Assembly (NCBI GenBank): GCA_031267155.1
Contig: JAIRZR010000211.1
Coordinates: 1 to 12,414, forward strand
Length of the DNA: 12,414 bases
Source: Prevotellaceae bacterium
GTDB lineage: Bacteria > Bacteroidota > Bacteroidia > Bacteroidales > UBA932
Direction: 5' to 3'
Part shown: positions 6,199 to 12,414 of the stretch, piece after piece
Layout: the number at the start of each line of letters is the position of its first letter
How positions within the stretch are numbered: the stretch's first letter is position 1
The notes under the pieces: model-generated
Seen by the model: only the letters and a program-made list of their open reading frames with translations
Told to the model about the DNA's origin: nothing
Database searches by the model: none
Position numbers and translations under genes: made by a program

Positions 6199-8192
6199 TA
6201 ATGAAAAGAACTGTAATATTTATCTGTTTACTGCTGAGCCTGAAAACCATTGACGCCCAAAATTTTGATTTTGGCATTGACGCTCCGAAAACGGTTTCGT
6301 GGACATTTTCGTCCGAAAAAACGGGAGACAGCGAGTTCGAACTTGCGTTTAAAGCCAAAATATCTGCCGGATTCTACATGTACGGTCTGGAAAAGACGGA
6401 AGGACCTCTTCCTCTCGAGTTTAAGTTCGAAAAAACAGGCGATTACGAACTGACGGGCGAAACGGTTCCGGACAGGGAAAGCAGGGAAAAATTCGACGGG
6501 GGATTTGAAGTTAATGTGAAATACTATGAAGGAGAAATTACTTTCAGGCAGAAAGTGAAAATATTCGCTGCAAAGACAGAGGTCAGGGGAACGGTCAGAT
6601 ATCAAGCCTGTTCCGAAGAACAGTGCATTCCGGGAGATTCGGAGTTTCTGTTTAGTCTTGAAGGCGTTGCAGGCAAACCCGCAGCCGGATCTGCAGCCGG
6701 ATCCGAATCTGCAGCCGCAGTCAAACCCGCTGTTGCCGGAGAAAGCGGTTCCCTGTTGGGATTCTTTATCCTGGCATTTTTTATGGGCTTGCTGGGAGCG
6801 CTGACTCCATGCGTTTTCCCGATGATCCCCATGACGGTCAGTTTTTTTATGTCCGGCACGGACAAAAAGGCGGTTATCATTACCAAGGGATTGATTTTCG
6901 GACTGTCGATAACGCTGATATACACACTGACGGGACTTGTCGTTGCATTAACTCAGAATGACGCCTTTGCCACGATCCTGTCCACGCACTGGATACCGAA
7001 CCTGCTGTTCTTCATCCTGTTTATCGCATTTGCGCTTTCGTTTCTGGGACTGTTTGCAATAACGCTGCCTTCGGGACTGGCAAACAGAGCCGACCGGCAA
7101 ACCGACAGGGGCGGATATCTTGCCTCGTTTTTCCTCGCCGTAACGCTTGCCACAGTATCGTTCTCGTGCACAGGTCCCTTTATCGGGACGCTTCTGGTTC
7201 AGTCGGCGCGGGGAGGCGTTGCGCTTGAGCCTGTGCTCGGAATGTTCGGTTTCGGGACAGGACTTGGGCTGCCGTTTGTGGTGTTTGCATTTATCCCTTC
7301 GCTGATGAAAAAACTTCCGAAATCGGGAGGCTGGCTCAATGCCGTCAAGGTTGTGTTTGCCTTTGTCATTATGGCTATGAGTTTAAAGTTCCTCGACATT
7401 GTGGATAACTACTTTACGCTGGGCATGATAAGCCGCGACGCCGTGATTGCGATATGGATTGTTCTTGCAGTTTTCACGGGACTCTATCTTCTGGGAAAAA
7501 TAAAGCTCCTGCACGACAGCGACGTGAAGCATGTGGGCATATTCCGGCTGATTCTTGCAATGGCTTCCTTTTCTTTTGCCGTATATCTTGTGCCGGGACT
7601 GTTCGGCGCTCCCCTGTCTGCCGTATCGGCATTCATGCCTGCGCCCGAAAAGCAGGTATTCAGCTTCAATTCAGCGAACAGCGCTTCTGTCCGGACAGTT
7701 ATGAATACGGACAATCTGTGCGGAACGCCAAAGTATTCCGCTTTCCTGAGCCTGCCCGAAGGAATTTCGGGATATTTCGACCTTAGCGAAGGTCTGTCAT
7801 GCGCGAAAAGGAAAAACAGGCCTGTACTGTTGAGTTTCAAGGGACACAATTGCAGCAACTGCAAGAAAATGGAAAAGGGCGTGTTTCTCGACCGGAGGAT
7901 AATAAATCTTCTGAACGAAAAATTCATAGTTACGGGCTTATATACCGATGACAGGACGGAACTTCCCGAAAATGAGCATGTGAACGCTCCGAACGGAAGG
8001 GTTTTGAAAACCATCGGCGCCGTGAATCTCAATTACGAGACTCTGACTTACGGCTTGAATGCCCAGCCTTATTTCGTTATAACGGACGCTGAGGGAAAGG
8101 CGATAACAGACGGCGCCGGATATGAAACCGACGCCGACAGGTTTCTGCAATGGCTGCAGAAGGGACTGGATTTATTCAATAAAAATAACTGA
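6192..8192 (+). CDS. dsbD: Thiol:disulfide interchange protein DsbD
   Basis: DsbD passes electrons from cytosolic thioredoxin across the inner membrane to periplasmic partners. From the N-terminus it has a signal peptide (to about residue 23, ending DAQ), a periplasmic DsbD-alpha domain (about 25-158) with Cys140/Cys145 in YQACSEEQCIP, and an Ala/Ser-rich linker (161-186). The multi-helix CcdA-like core (about 188-480) has Cys207 in TPCVFPMIPMT and Cys326 in SFSCTGPF. The C-terminal thioredoxin domain (about 525-660) has a CSNC active site at 554-557. All three redox pairs are present, and 666 residues is normal for Bacteroidota. Extra cysteines at 510 and 537 lie near the last domain. The longest start (6192) overlaps the previous stop by seven bases; the ATG at 6201, giving MKRTVIF, looks like a more typical signal-peptide start and may be the real one. 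lptB follows after 18 nt. Confidence 0.93.
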   Translation: MLIMKRTVIFICLLLSLKTIDAQNFDFGIDAPKTVSWTFSSEKTGDSEFELAFKAKISAGFYMYGLEKTEGPLPLEFKFEKTGDYELTGETVPDRESREKFDGGFEVNVKYYEGEITFRQKVKIFAAKTEVRGTVRYQACSEEQCIPGDSEFLFSLEGVAGKPAAGSAAGSESAAAVKPAVAGESGSLLGFFILAFFMGLLGALTPCVFPMIPMTVSFFMSGTDKKAVIITKGLIFGLSITLIYTLTGLVVALTQNDAFATILSTHWIPNLLFFILFIAFALSFLGLFAITLPSGLANRADRQTDRGGYLASFFLAVTLATVSFSCTGPFIGTLLVQSARGGVALEPVLGMFGFGTGLGLPFVVFAFIPSLMKKLPKSGGWLNAVKVVFAFVIMAMSLKFLDIVDNYFTLGMISRDAVIAIWIVLAVFTGLYLLGKIKLLHDSDVKHVGIFRLILAMASFSFAVYLVPGLFGAPLSAVSAFMPAPEKQVFSFNSANSASVRTVMNTDNLCGTPKYSAFLSLPEGISGYFDLSEGLSCAKRKNRPVLLSFKGHNCSNCKKMEKGVFLDRRIINLLNEKFIVTGLYTDDRTELPENEHVNAPNGRVLKTIGAVNLNYETLTYGLNAQPYFVITDAEGKAITDGAGYETDADRFLQWLQKGLDLFNKNN

Positions 8193-8210
8193 TTAATAAT
8201 TTGACGGGAC

Positions 8211-8936
8211 ATGCGTTTATATGCCGAAAATCTGATAAAAAAATATGGTAGCCGCACTGTGGTGAAAGGCGTTTCGATGGACGTCGTGCAGGGTGAAATC
8301 GTTGGATTGCTGGGACCGAACGGCGCGGGAAAAACAACTTCGTTCTACATGATTGCAGGACTGATTAAGCCTAACGGCGGCAAGACTTTCCTCGACGATG
8401 TCGAGATAACTCACGAACCTGTTTACCGCAGGGCGCAGCGGGGTCTGGGATATCTGGCGCAGGAAGCGTCTGTTTTCAGAAAACTCAGCGTGGAGGACAA
8501 TCTGAAGGCGGTTCTGGAAATGACGAAACTGTCAAAGAAGGATCAGCATGAACGTCTCGAAGGACTGCTCGAAGAGTTTGGACTGGTCAAAGTCCGCAAA
8601 AGTTTCGGAATACAGCTGTCGGGAGGCGAACGCCGCAGATGCGAGATCGCAAGGGCTTTGGCTATAAGCCCCAAATTTATACTCCTCGACGAGCCGTTCG
8701 CCGGAGTCGATCCTATTGCCGTGGAAGATATTCAGTCGATAGTACGACGCCTGAAAGATAAGAATATCGGAGTGGTGATCTCCGACCACAATGTCCACGA
8801 AACTCTGGCAATAACCGACAGGGCATACCTCCTGTACGAAGGTAATATCCTCAAAACAGGAACTTCCGAAGAACTCGCTTCCGACCCGGAAGTGAAACGA
8901 AAATACCTCGGCGAAAATTTCGTGCTGAGACGGTGA
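8211..8936 (+). CDS. lptB: LPS export ABC transporter ATP-binding protein LptB
   Basis: LptB is the cytosolic ATPase that powers LptFG in extracting lipopolysaccharide from the inner membrane to the LptCAD bridge. The 241-residue protein has every ABC element: Walker A GPNGAGKTT (35-43), Q-loop Gln84 in YLAQEAS, signature LSGGERRRCEIARAL (136-150), Walker B FILLDEPFAGVDP (156-168) with catalytic Glu161, and the switch His193 in ISDHNVHETL. The YLAQE, GGERRR and SDHNV wording is typical of LptB rather than of amino-acid importers of the same size. The ATG lies 18 nt after the dsbD stop with no promoter match between, so it is probably the last gene of a flippase-dsbD-lptB operon. LptF and LptG are not in the window, as is usual for this phylum. 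Confidence 0.93.
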   Translation: MRLYAENLIKKYGSRTVVKGVSMDVVQGEIVGLLGPNGAGKTTSFYMIAGLIKPNGGKTFLDDVEITHEPVYRRAQRGLGYLAQEASVFRKLSVEDNLKAVLEMTKLSKKDQHERLEGLLEEFGLVKVRKSFGIQLSGGERRRCEIARALAISPKFILLDEPFAGVDPIAVEDIQSIVRRLKDKNIGVVISDHNVHETLAITDRAYLLYEGNILKTGTSEELASDPEVKRKYLGENFVLRR

Positions 8937-8947
8937 GAGATGGAGAG

Positions 8948-8977
8948 AGTTAAAAACTAAAAGTTAAAAACTAAAAG
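8948..8977 (+). repeat. Tandem 14-bp repeat after lptB
   Basis: AGTTAAAAACTAAA occurs twice back to back (8948-8961 and 8962-8975), starting 12 nt after the lptB stop. A closely related run lies after the stop of the gene ending at 10591, in the same orientation relative to transcription. No T-run terminator is visible here. Confidence 0.6.
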
Positions 8978-9205
8978 CGCTGGCGCACGTTGCCGGTAAT
9001 ATCGACAGTATCACAGTGTTGATGTGTCTGTGGCGATTGTAGTGTTAACAAAAATAGCATTCTCTGGTCGTCCATAAACCTTATTTTCACCTAATTTTCT
9101 TAACAAACAACCTCAATAGCCCGGAATCACATATACAATTACCTTATTACCGGGAGTATGACAAAATTCCGCATTTCGATTCCCCATCAGTCCGGTTAAT
9201 TTTTT

Positions 9206-9238
9206 TTTGAGGTGCTATGAAAAAAAGGCTTACCTTTG
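9206..9238 (+). promoter_or_regulatory. Orphan Bacteroidota-type promoter in the 8937-9550 spacer
   Basis: TTTG at 9206-9209 and TACCTTTG at 9231-9238 match the -33 and -7 consensus with a 21-nt spacer. Transcription would start near 9244 and run toward the 3' ends of the minus-strand genes. No recognisable gene follows on this strand. The spacer before it (8978-9205) has no gene either, only a CCCGG/CCGGG inverted pair at 9120-9154 and a CACAG/CTGTG hairpin at 9012-9032. Confidence 0.6.
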
Positions 9239-9243
9239 TTTAT

Positions 9244-9345
9244 TCCAAATTCCATCTTATGCAACATAGACAATATCAGACAATTGTTGGACAATTCCAG
9301 ACAAATTACCTGTCCCTTTGTCTACCCTTTTTAAGGGGTACGATT
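9244..9345 (+). ncRNA. Candidate structured RNA behind the orphan promoter
   Basis: Three hairpins follow one another soon after the predicted start: AATTGT-TGG-ACAATT (9282-9296), AGACAAA with an 11-nt loop and TTTGTCT (9299-9323), and TACCCTT paired with AAGGGGTA (9323-9340, one G-U and one bulge). A T5 run (9328-9332) follows the second hairpin and could end a short transcript there. The end point is a guess. Alternatively an ATG at 9259 opens a 45-residue peptide (to 9396) with a hydrophobic second half, preceded by a leader of about 15 nt as is common in this phylum. I do not recognise either product. Confidence 0.25.
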
Positions 9346-9550
9346 TGGGGTGCAAACTTTGTCTTTTCCTGTCCGTTTTATGTCTTTGTCCCATAACGAA
9401 AATTTCAACCAAATTCGCTTTATTTGCTGATCTGCGGCATTTTGTCCTGCTTTTGTCCTGTTTTGTCTGCATAGCATCTTTAGTTAGTAGAGTCACATAC
9501 ACAACATCGAGGCTGTGATATTACCGGTAATGTTGGCTACAGCAATCGTC

Positions 9551-10555
9551 TTATATAGTTTTCAATTGAATTTCCATTCCGCCCTGTTTTTTACTTTCGT
9601 CGGCGGCTTCCATGAAAGCGATGATTTCCAGGGTCTGTTCTACGGGAAACGGCGCTGTTTTCGTGTCGTAAAATTCCGCTATCTTCACAAGCAGGGGACT
9701 GTAGCCCTCGTCCCTGTTGAGATGCACGATATTCTTTTCGCCGAACACACTCGCTCCGAAACCGTATTTTCCGTTGCGCGTACCGCGAAACGTTCCGATA
9801 CGCCCGTCGTTCCAGACGCCGACAACAATATCCGTATTGGGCGAATATGTCCGCCTGACCGATTTGCATCCCGCGCCCATTATGGCAAACAGGATTTCTA
9901 TGCCGTGAATGCCGTACCAGAACAAATCGGGATGGTGCGGTTCGACAGCGGCGGGTCCGTACGTGTCGGCTCCGGTGATTTTCCCCACCGTCTCCGATAC
10001 GTTTTCCACTCCCGTGAGATAGCGCAGCGAGGATGACGAAAACATCGGCGCGCCGTATTTGCGGGTGGCTTCGACAATGGCGCAGGCATCGCGGTACGAA
10101 GCCGTGAAGGGTTTGTCGATAAACAGCGGTTTGCCTGCCTTCAGGACGGGCATTGCAAGCTCGAGATGCCTGTTTCCGTCGATACAGGTCATCAGGACGG
10201 CATCGACCCTGTCGAGCAGTTCCTCTGTCGAGCCGACGATTTCGACGCCTTCCCCCTTCATTTCCTCCGTAATTTGCGGAATACGGTCTTTCCATTCCCG
10301 AATCAGCCTTGTACCTTCGGGACATGCCGCACTTACCCTGTAGTTCCTGTATCTGTCTCCCGCGTCCGGAGCGTTGAATAGCTGCGTAAACGCCATGCAG
10401 TGACCCGTGTCCAGTCCCAGCATCCCGATACGCTTCCCCGCCGGCGCCGTTTCAGCTGCCGGGCTTGCCGTCATTATGCCGTTACGGCACATCAAGCCCA
10501 GTCCTGCAGCAGCCGTCGCCGCCTTCTTTATAAAATTCCTTCTGCCCGCTATCAT
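9551..10555 (-). CDS. Gfo/Idh/MocA-type oxidoreductase with Tat leader and atypical nucleotide-binding loop
   Basis: The 334-residue protein starts with a twin-arginine leader (GRRNFIKK at 4-11, then an Ala/Gly-rich hydrophobic stretch), so export of the folded, cofactor-loaded enzyme is likely. The Rossmann domain begins near residue 41. Its loop reads IGMLGLDTGHC (43-53) rather than the usual G-x-G-x-x-G, so dinucleotide binding is altered or lost. Later Gfo/Idh features remain: IDKPF (146-150), where the DKP Lys is the usual active-site base, and YGIHGIEIL (214-222) with the family His217. At 334 residues it is at the short end for the family. Members oxidise or reduce sugars and polyols with NAD(P). 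It lies 35 nt after the other Gfo/Idh gene on the same strand with no promoter match between, so it is co-transcribed. No clear terminator is seen downstream. Confidence 0.8.
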   Translation of the reverse strand: MIAGRRNFIKKAATAAAGLGLMCRNGIMTASPAAETAPAGKRIGMLGLDTGHCMAFTQLFNAPDAGDRYRNYRVSAACPEGTRLIREWKDRIPQITEEMKGEGVEIVGSTEELLDRVDAVLMTCIDGNRHLELAMPVLKAGKPLFIDKPFTASYRDACAIVEATRKYGAPMFSSSSLRYLTGVENVSETVGKITGADTYGPAAVEPHHPDLFWYGIHGIEILFAIMGAGCKSVRRTYSPNTDIVVGVWNDGRIGTFRGTRNGKYGFGASVFGEKNIVHLNRDEGYSPLLVKIAEFYDTKTAPFPVEQTLEIIAFMEAADESKKQGGMEIQLKTI

Positions 10556-10562
10556 TCTATCC

Positions 10563-10595
10563 TTAACTTTTAGTTTTCAGTTTTCAGTTTTTAAC
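10563..10595 (-). repeat. AAAACT-type short repeat between the two oxidoreductase genes
   Basis: On the minus strand this reads GTTAAAAACT, then GAAAACT twice and AAAAGTTAAG. It begins within the stop region of the upstream gene and fills most of the 35-nt gap before the next ATG. It resembles the 14-bp repeat after lptB and is probably the same simple intergenic repeat type. Confidence 0.5.
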
Positions 10596-11946
10596 TCTTA
10601 AGGTATTCTTTCGGGAATTTGTACGGCGCACGGTATTCGGGTATTGCCAGGCGGCTTGCTTCTTTGTCGCCCACGATTTCTTCCTTTACCGGGTCGAACC
10701 TGATTGAGCGTCCGAGCTTCATCGACAGCAGGCTCAGCGTTATCGGCAGGTCCACTTTGACATGATATTCGGGATTGCACAGCGGCTGTTTGCCGGTCTT
10801 GATGCATTCCAGCCATTCGAGTTCCTGTCCGGGCGACGAAGGGATCGTTTGCGGTGGCGTCTCCATGCCGTCCATTTTGTTGCCTTCGGGGACAAGGATA
10901 TGCGATGAATAGTCGGTCATCAGCGTGCCGTTCGTGCCGTGGAAATAGATACCCAGCCGGCGTCGTGTGCCGGTTTCGTAACCGACGCCCGTACGGTCGG
11001 CATTCTGGAACGCCCATCCGTGACTGTTGACCGAGGAAAACATCCAGCTCATCGTCATTCCCGGATAGCGCCAGAGTATTTCCTGATTGTCGTACGCGTC
11101 GCCGTCGTCCTTCAGCACAAAGCGTCCTCCGGTCGAAGTGATTTCCGTGGGACAGTCCAGGTTCAGAGCCCAGATCGGCAGGTCGGTGATATGCGGAGCC
11201 ATACCGGGCGTCCATCCGCCGCTGAAATCCATCCAGAAATCGTGGTAGTATGCGTCCTTCACCAGATTCGGATTGAACTGCTGCATCCGCGCCGGTCCTA
11301 CCCATTCGTTCCAGTCAAGGCCTTCGGGCACGGTGTCGGTATTGAATCCCGATCCGATGCCGTCGGGGGCGCTGTTCATCACGAAGAATGTGCGGACGGT
11401 GGAGATATGTCCGAGATTTCCGGAACGGACAAGCTCGACCATGCGGCGGTAGTGATCGGTTGCGTGGATTTGCGTTCCCACCTGGCAAATGACCTTGTGA
11501 CGGCGAACGGCGTTACGGATTGCCAGACTTTCGCCGGGGTACATGCTCATCGGTTTCTGCAGGTAAATGTGTTTTCCCGCCTTTGCCGCGTCGATAGCCT
11601 GGATGGCGTGCCAGTGCGCCGGCGTTGCAATGATAACAGCGTCGAGTCCGCTGTGATTAAGCAGATCGCGGTGGTTGCCATAGCCTTTGCAGTCCCTGAA
11701 ACGGTTCAGCACCACGTCAAGACGCGCTTTCCAGACGTCCGCGGCGGCGGTAAGCGCTACACTGCCGCTGGAAACACATGCGTTAAGGTTTTCCGTTCCC
11801 ATGCTTCCACAACCAATGAAGCCAAGGTTGATTTTGTCGCTGGGAGCCACATGTCCCAGTCCTGCAATCGCTGAGGACTTGACAATAAACGGCGCCACAA
11901 TTGCCGTAGCAGCCGTTGTCTTTAAAAATTCTCTTCTTGAATACAT
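10591..11946 (-). CDS. Gfo/Idh/MocA family oxidoreductase with Tat leader
   Basis: The 451-residue protein opens with a twin-arginine signal (SRREFLKT at 3-10, hydrophobic region to about 29) and should be exported to the periplasm. A classical dinucleotide-binding loop is present, GFIGCGSMG (42-50), followed by ATPAHWHA (107-114) and YLQKPMS (128-134), the QKP form of the family's EKP motif with Lys131. The C-terminal alpha/beta domain contains GGWTPGMAPHITDLPIW (243-259) with a likely catalytic or substrate-binding His252. The length and Tat leader match the secreted sugar dehydrogenase-like group common in Bacteroidota and Planctomycetes, whose members act on glycosides, often at C3. The exact reaction is not readable. 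It starts 22 nt after the beta-propeller gene stop, so they share a transcript, with the second oxidoreductase gene following. Confidence 0.9.
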   Translation of the reverse strand: MYSRREFLKTTAATAIVAPFIVKSSAIAGLGHVAPSDKINLGFIGCGSMGTENLNACVSSGSVALTAAADVWKARLDVVLNRFRDCKGYGNHRDLLNHSGLDAVIIATPAHWHAIQAIDAAKAGKHIYLQKPMSMYPGESLAIRNAVRRHKVICQVGTQIHATDHYRRMVELVRSGNLGHISTVRTFFVMNSAPDGIGSGFNTDTVPEGLDWNEWVGPARMQQFNPNLVKDAYYHDFWMDFSGGWTPGMAPHITDLPIWALNLDCPTEITSTGGRFVLKDDGDAYDNQEILWRYPGMTMSWMFSSVNSHGWAFQNADRTGVGYETGTRRRLGIYFHGTNGTLMTDYSSHILVPEGNKMDGMETPPQTIPSSPGQELEWLECIKTGKQPLCNPEYHVKVDLPITLSLLSMKLGRSIRFDPVKEEIVGDKEASRLAIPEYRAPYKFPKEYLKS

Positions 11947-11968
11947 ATCGTTTATATTTAATTTATGA

Positions 11969-12414
11969 TTATTTTCCGTTTTGTTTCAGGTGATAGAAAG
12001 TTAATATATGACCTCCATCTTCAAGCACTGCCATTGCCGAACTGTTAAGCGGCGGCTTGTTTTTTACATAGTTGTAACCTCCAATATCCATAGCCCCAAC
12101 GATATATTTACTGTTTACGAACATGGGCGTATCTACACTGGCATAATCAAGATTATTATGATAGAAATAATACTTGTCAGAAGTATTGTCATACACAAAA
12201 GTCGCAGATTTCCCTTCGTTAACCATACGTCCAATCCAGACCTGATTCACTTTAAACGGAGTATCGGTAAAGTAATTATAATTGCTTGATTCTGTAGTCT
12301 CGGCAAACTCATCAACATCTCTCCTGAGCCTTTCCGGCAGCGCTTTTTGTTCAAAATCAAATAAAACTCCGCCGGTAAAATCTCCTTCATTTGAGAATGA
12401 ATAAACGGTATCGC
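11969..12414 (-). CDS. C-terminal part of a 6-bladed beta-propeller-type protein (5' end outside window)
   Basis: The frame stays open from the window edge to a TAA at 11971-11969, giving about 148 C-terminal residues; the GTG at 12250 is internal, not a start. The visible part has short beta-strand-like segments: DTVYSFSNEGDF, then LFDFEQKALPERL, ATFVYDNTSDKYYF, and a final AMAVLEDGGHILTFYHLK. This layout, especially D-T-V-Y-x-F followed by x-x-F-x-x-x-x-L-P-E, is like the 6-bladed beta-propeller (NHL/DUF5128-type) lipoproteins numerous in Bacteroidales, often beside sugar-utilisation genes. The signal peptide and N-terminal blades are not in view, so the family is a tentative call from the end of the protein. 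It is the first visible gene of the minus-strand operon with the two oxidoreductases. Confidence 0.55.
   Translation of the reverse strand, partial: DTVYSFSNEGDFTGGVLFDFEQKALPERLRRDVDEFAETTESSNYNYFTDTPFKVNQVWIGRMVNEGKSATFVYDNTSDKYYFYHNNLDYASVDTPMFVNSKYIVGAMDIGGYNYVKNKPPLNSSAMAVLEDGGHILTFYHLKQNGK

Larger units (their letters stand above)
8993..9531. repeat. Recurrent ATTACCGG word, including a 12-bp palindrome
   Basis: ATTACCGG or its complement CCGGTAAT occurs at 8993-9000 (-), 9146-9153 (+), 9520-9527 (+) and 9524-9531 (-). The last two overlap as the palindrome ATTACCGGTAAT. The first and third extend to an 11-bp inverted match, CCGGTAATATC (8993-9003) against GATATTACCGG (9517-9527), bracketing most of the spacer. 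It might mark operators or remnants of element ends; nothing else supports either. Confidence 0.35.

Noticed and set aside
9217..9396. 59-codon plus-strand frame starting with MKKRL after GAGG
   Set aside because: Its ATG lies upstream of the predicted transcription start from the 9206-9238 promoter. Only the shorter 45-residue version from 9259 would be on that transcript, and that is unproven.
9257..9502. 81-codon minus-strand frame starting at GTG
   Set aside because: Lys/Arg-rich, with no recognisable domain, no promoter match, a GTG start and heavy simple-repeat content (ACAAA words). More likely non-coding.
10939..11874. Long plus-strand open frame of 311 codons
   Set aside because: It is antisense to the well-supported Gfo/Idh/MocA gene and has no family resemblance; the same applies to the plus-strand frame at 1814-2428 and the minus-strand frame at 2942-3562.
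12248..12250. GTG as start of a 93-residue protein
   Set aside because: The frame continues upstream without a stop to the window edge with beta-propeller-like sequence, so the GTG is an internal valine codon.

Overview
The window reads as chromosome of a Bacteroidota bacterium, probably of the order Bacteroidales. The evidence is the gene set: a DUF4105/Lnb-type protein, the pairing of panD with a YbhN/UPF0104-type membrane protein, a three-domain DsbD, several Tat-exported sugar enzymes and a 6-bladed beta-propeller type protein. Promoters of the Bacteroidota form (TTTG, about 20 nt, TAnnTTTG) stand before several genes, while Shine-Dalgarno sequences are mostly weak or absent. No rRNA, tRNA, CRISPR array, transposase or phage gene is visible.

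Layout. Positions 1-138 hold the 3' end of a gene that looks like prephenate dehydrogenase (+). It faces lnb (381-1562, -), with hairpins in between. Upstream of lnb is a Tat-lipoprotein sugar phosphate isomerase/epimerase-like gene (1634-2530, -), and a good terminator separates the two. A 426-bp divergent spacer follows, with promoters facing both ways. The plus-strand block is then a GNAT-like acyltransferase (2957-4081), panD (4141-4491), a 660-bp non-coding stretch, a flippase-like integral membrane protein (5152-6198), dsbD (6192-8192) and lptB (8211-8936). The last three overlap or lie close together and probably form an operon for envelope housekeeping. A 614-bp spacer (8937-9550) follows. 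The right end is a minus-strand operon: the C-terminal part of a beta-propeller-like protein (11969 to the window edge), then two Gfo/Idh/MocA oxidoreductases with twin-arginine leaders (10591-11946 and 9551-10555).

How the genes work together. The plus-strand block is mostly envelope and cofactor housekeeping: beta-alanine for pantothenate, periplasmic disulfide reduction, and the ATPase of LPS export. The minus-strand Tat-exported enzymes (one isomerase/epimerase-like lipoprotein and two NAD(P)-type oxidoreductase-fold proteins) resemble parts of the oxidative 3-keto-glycoside pathways known from Bacteroides, but substrate and reaction cannot be read from sequence.

The least ordinary parts are the two long spacers. 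The 4492-5151 spacer carries a 100-bp near-perfect inverted repeat of a REP/MITE-like type, then a 13-copy, 21-bp minisatellite whose unit has a palindromic core. The 8937-9550 spacer carries a textbook promoter with no evident gene behind it, followed at once by three consecutive hairpins, plus a repeated ATTACCGG word. These look like a candidate small RNA or small-peptide locus. I found no clear new multi-gene system.
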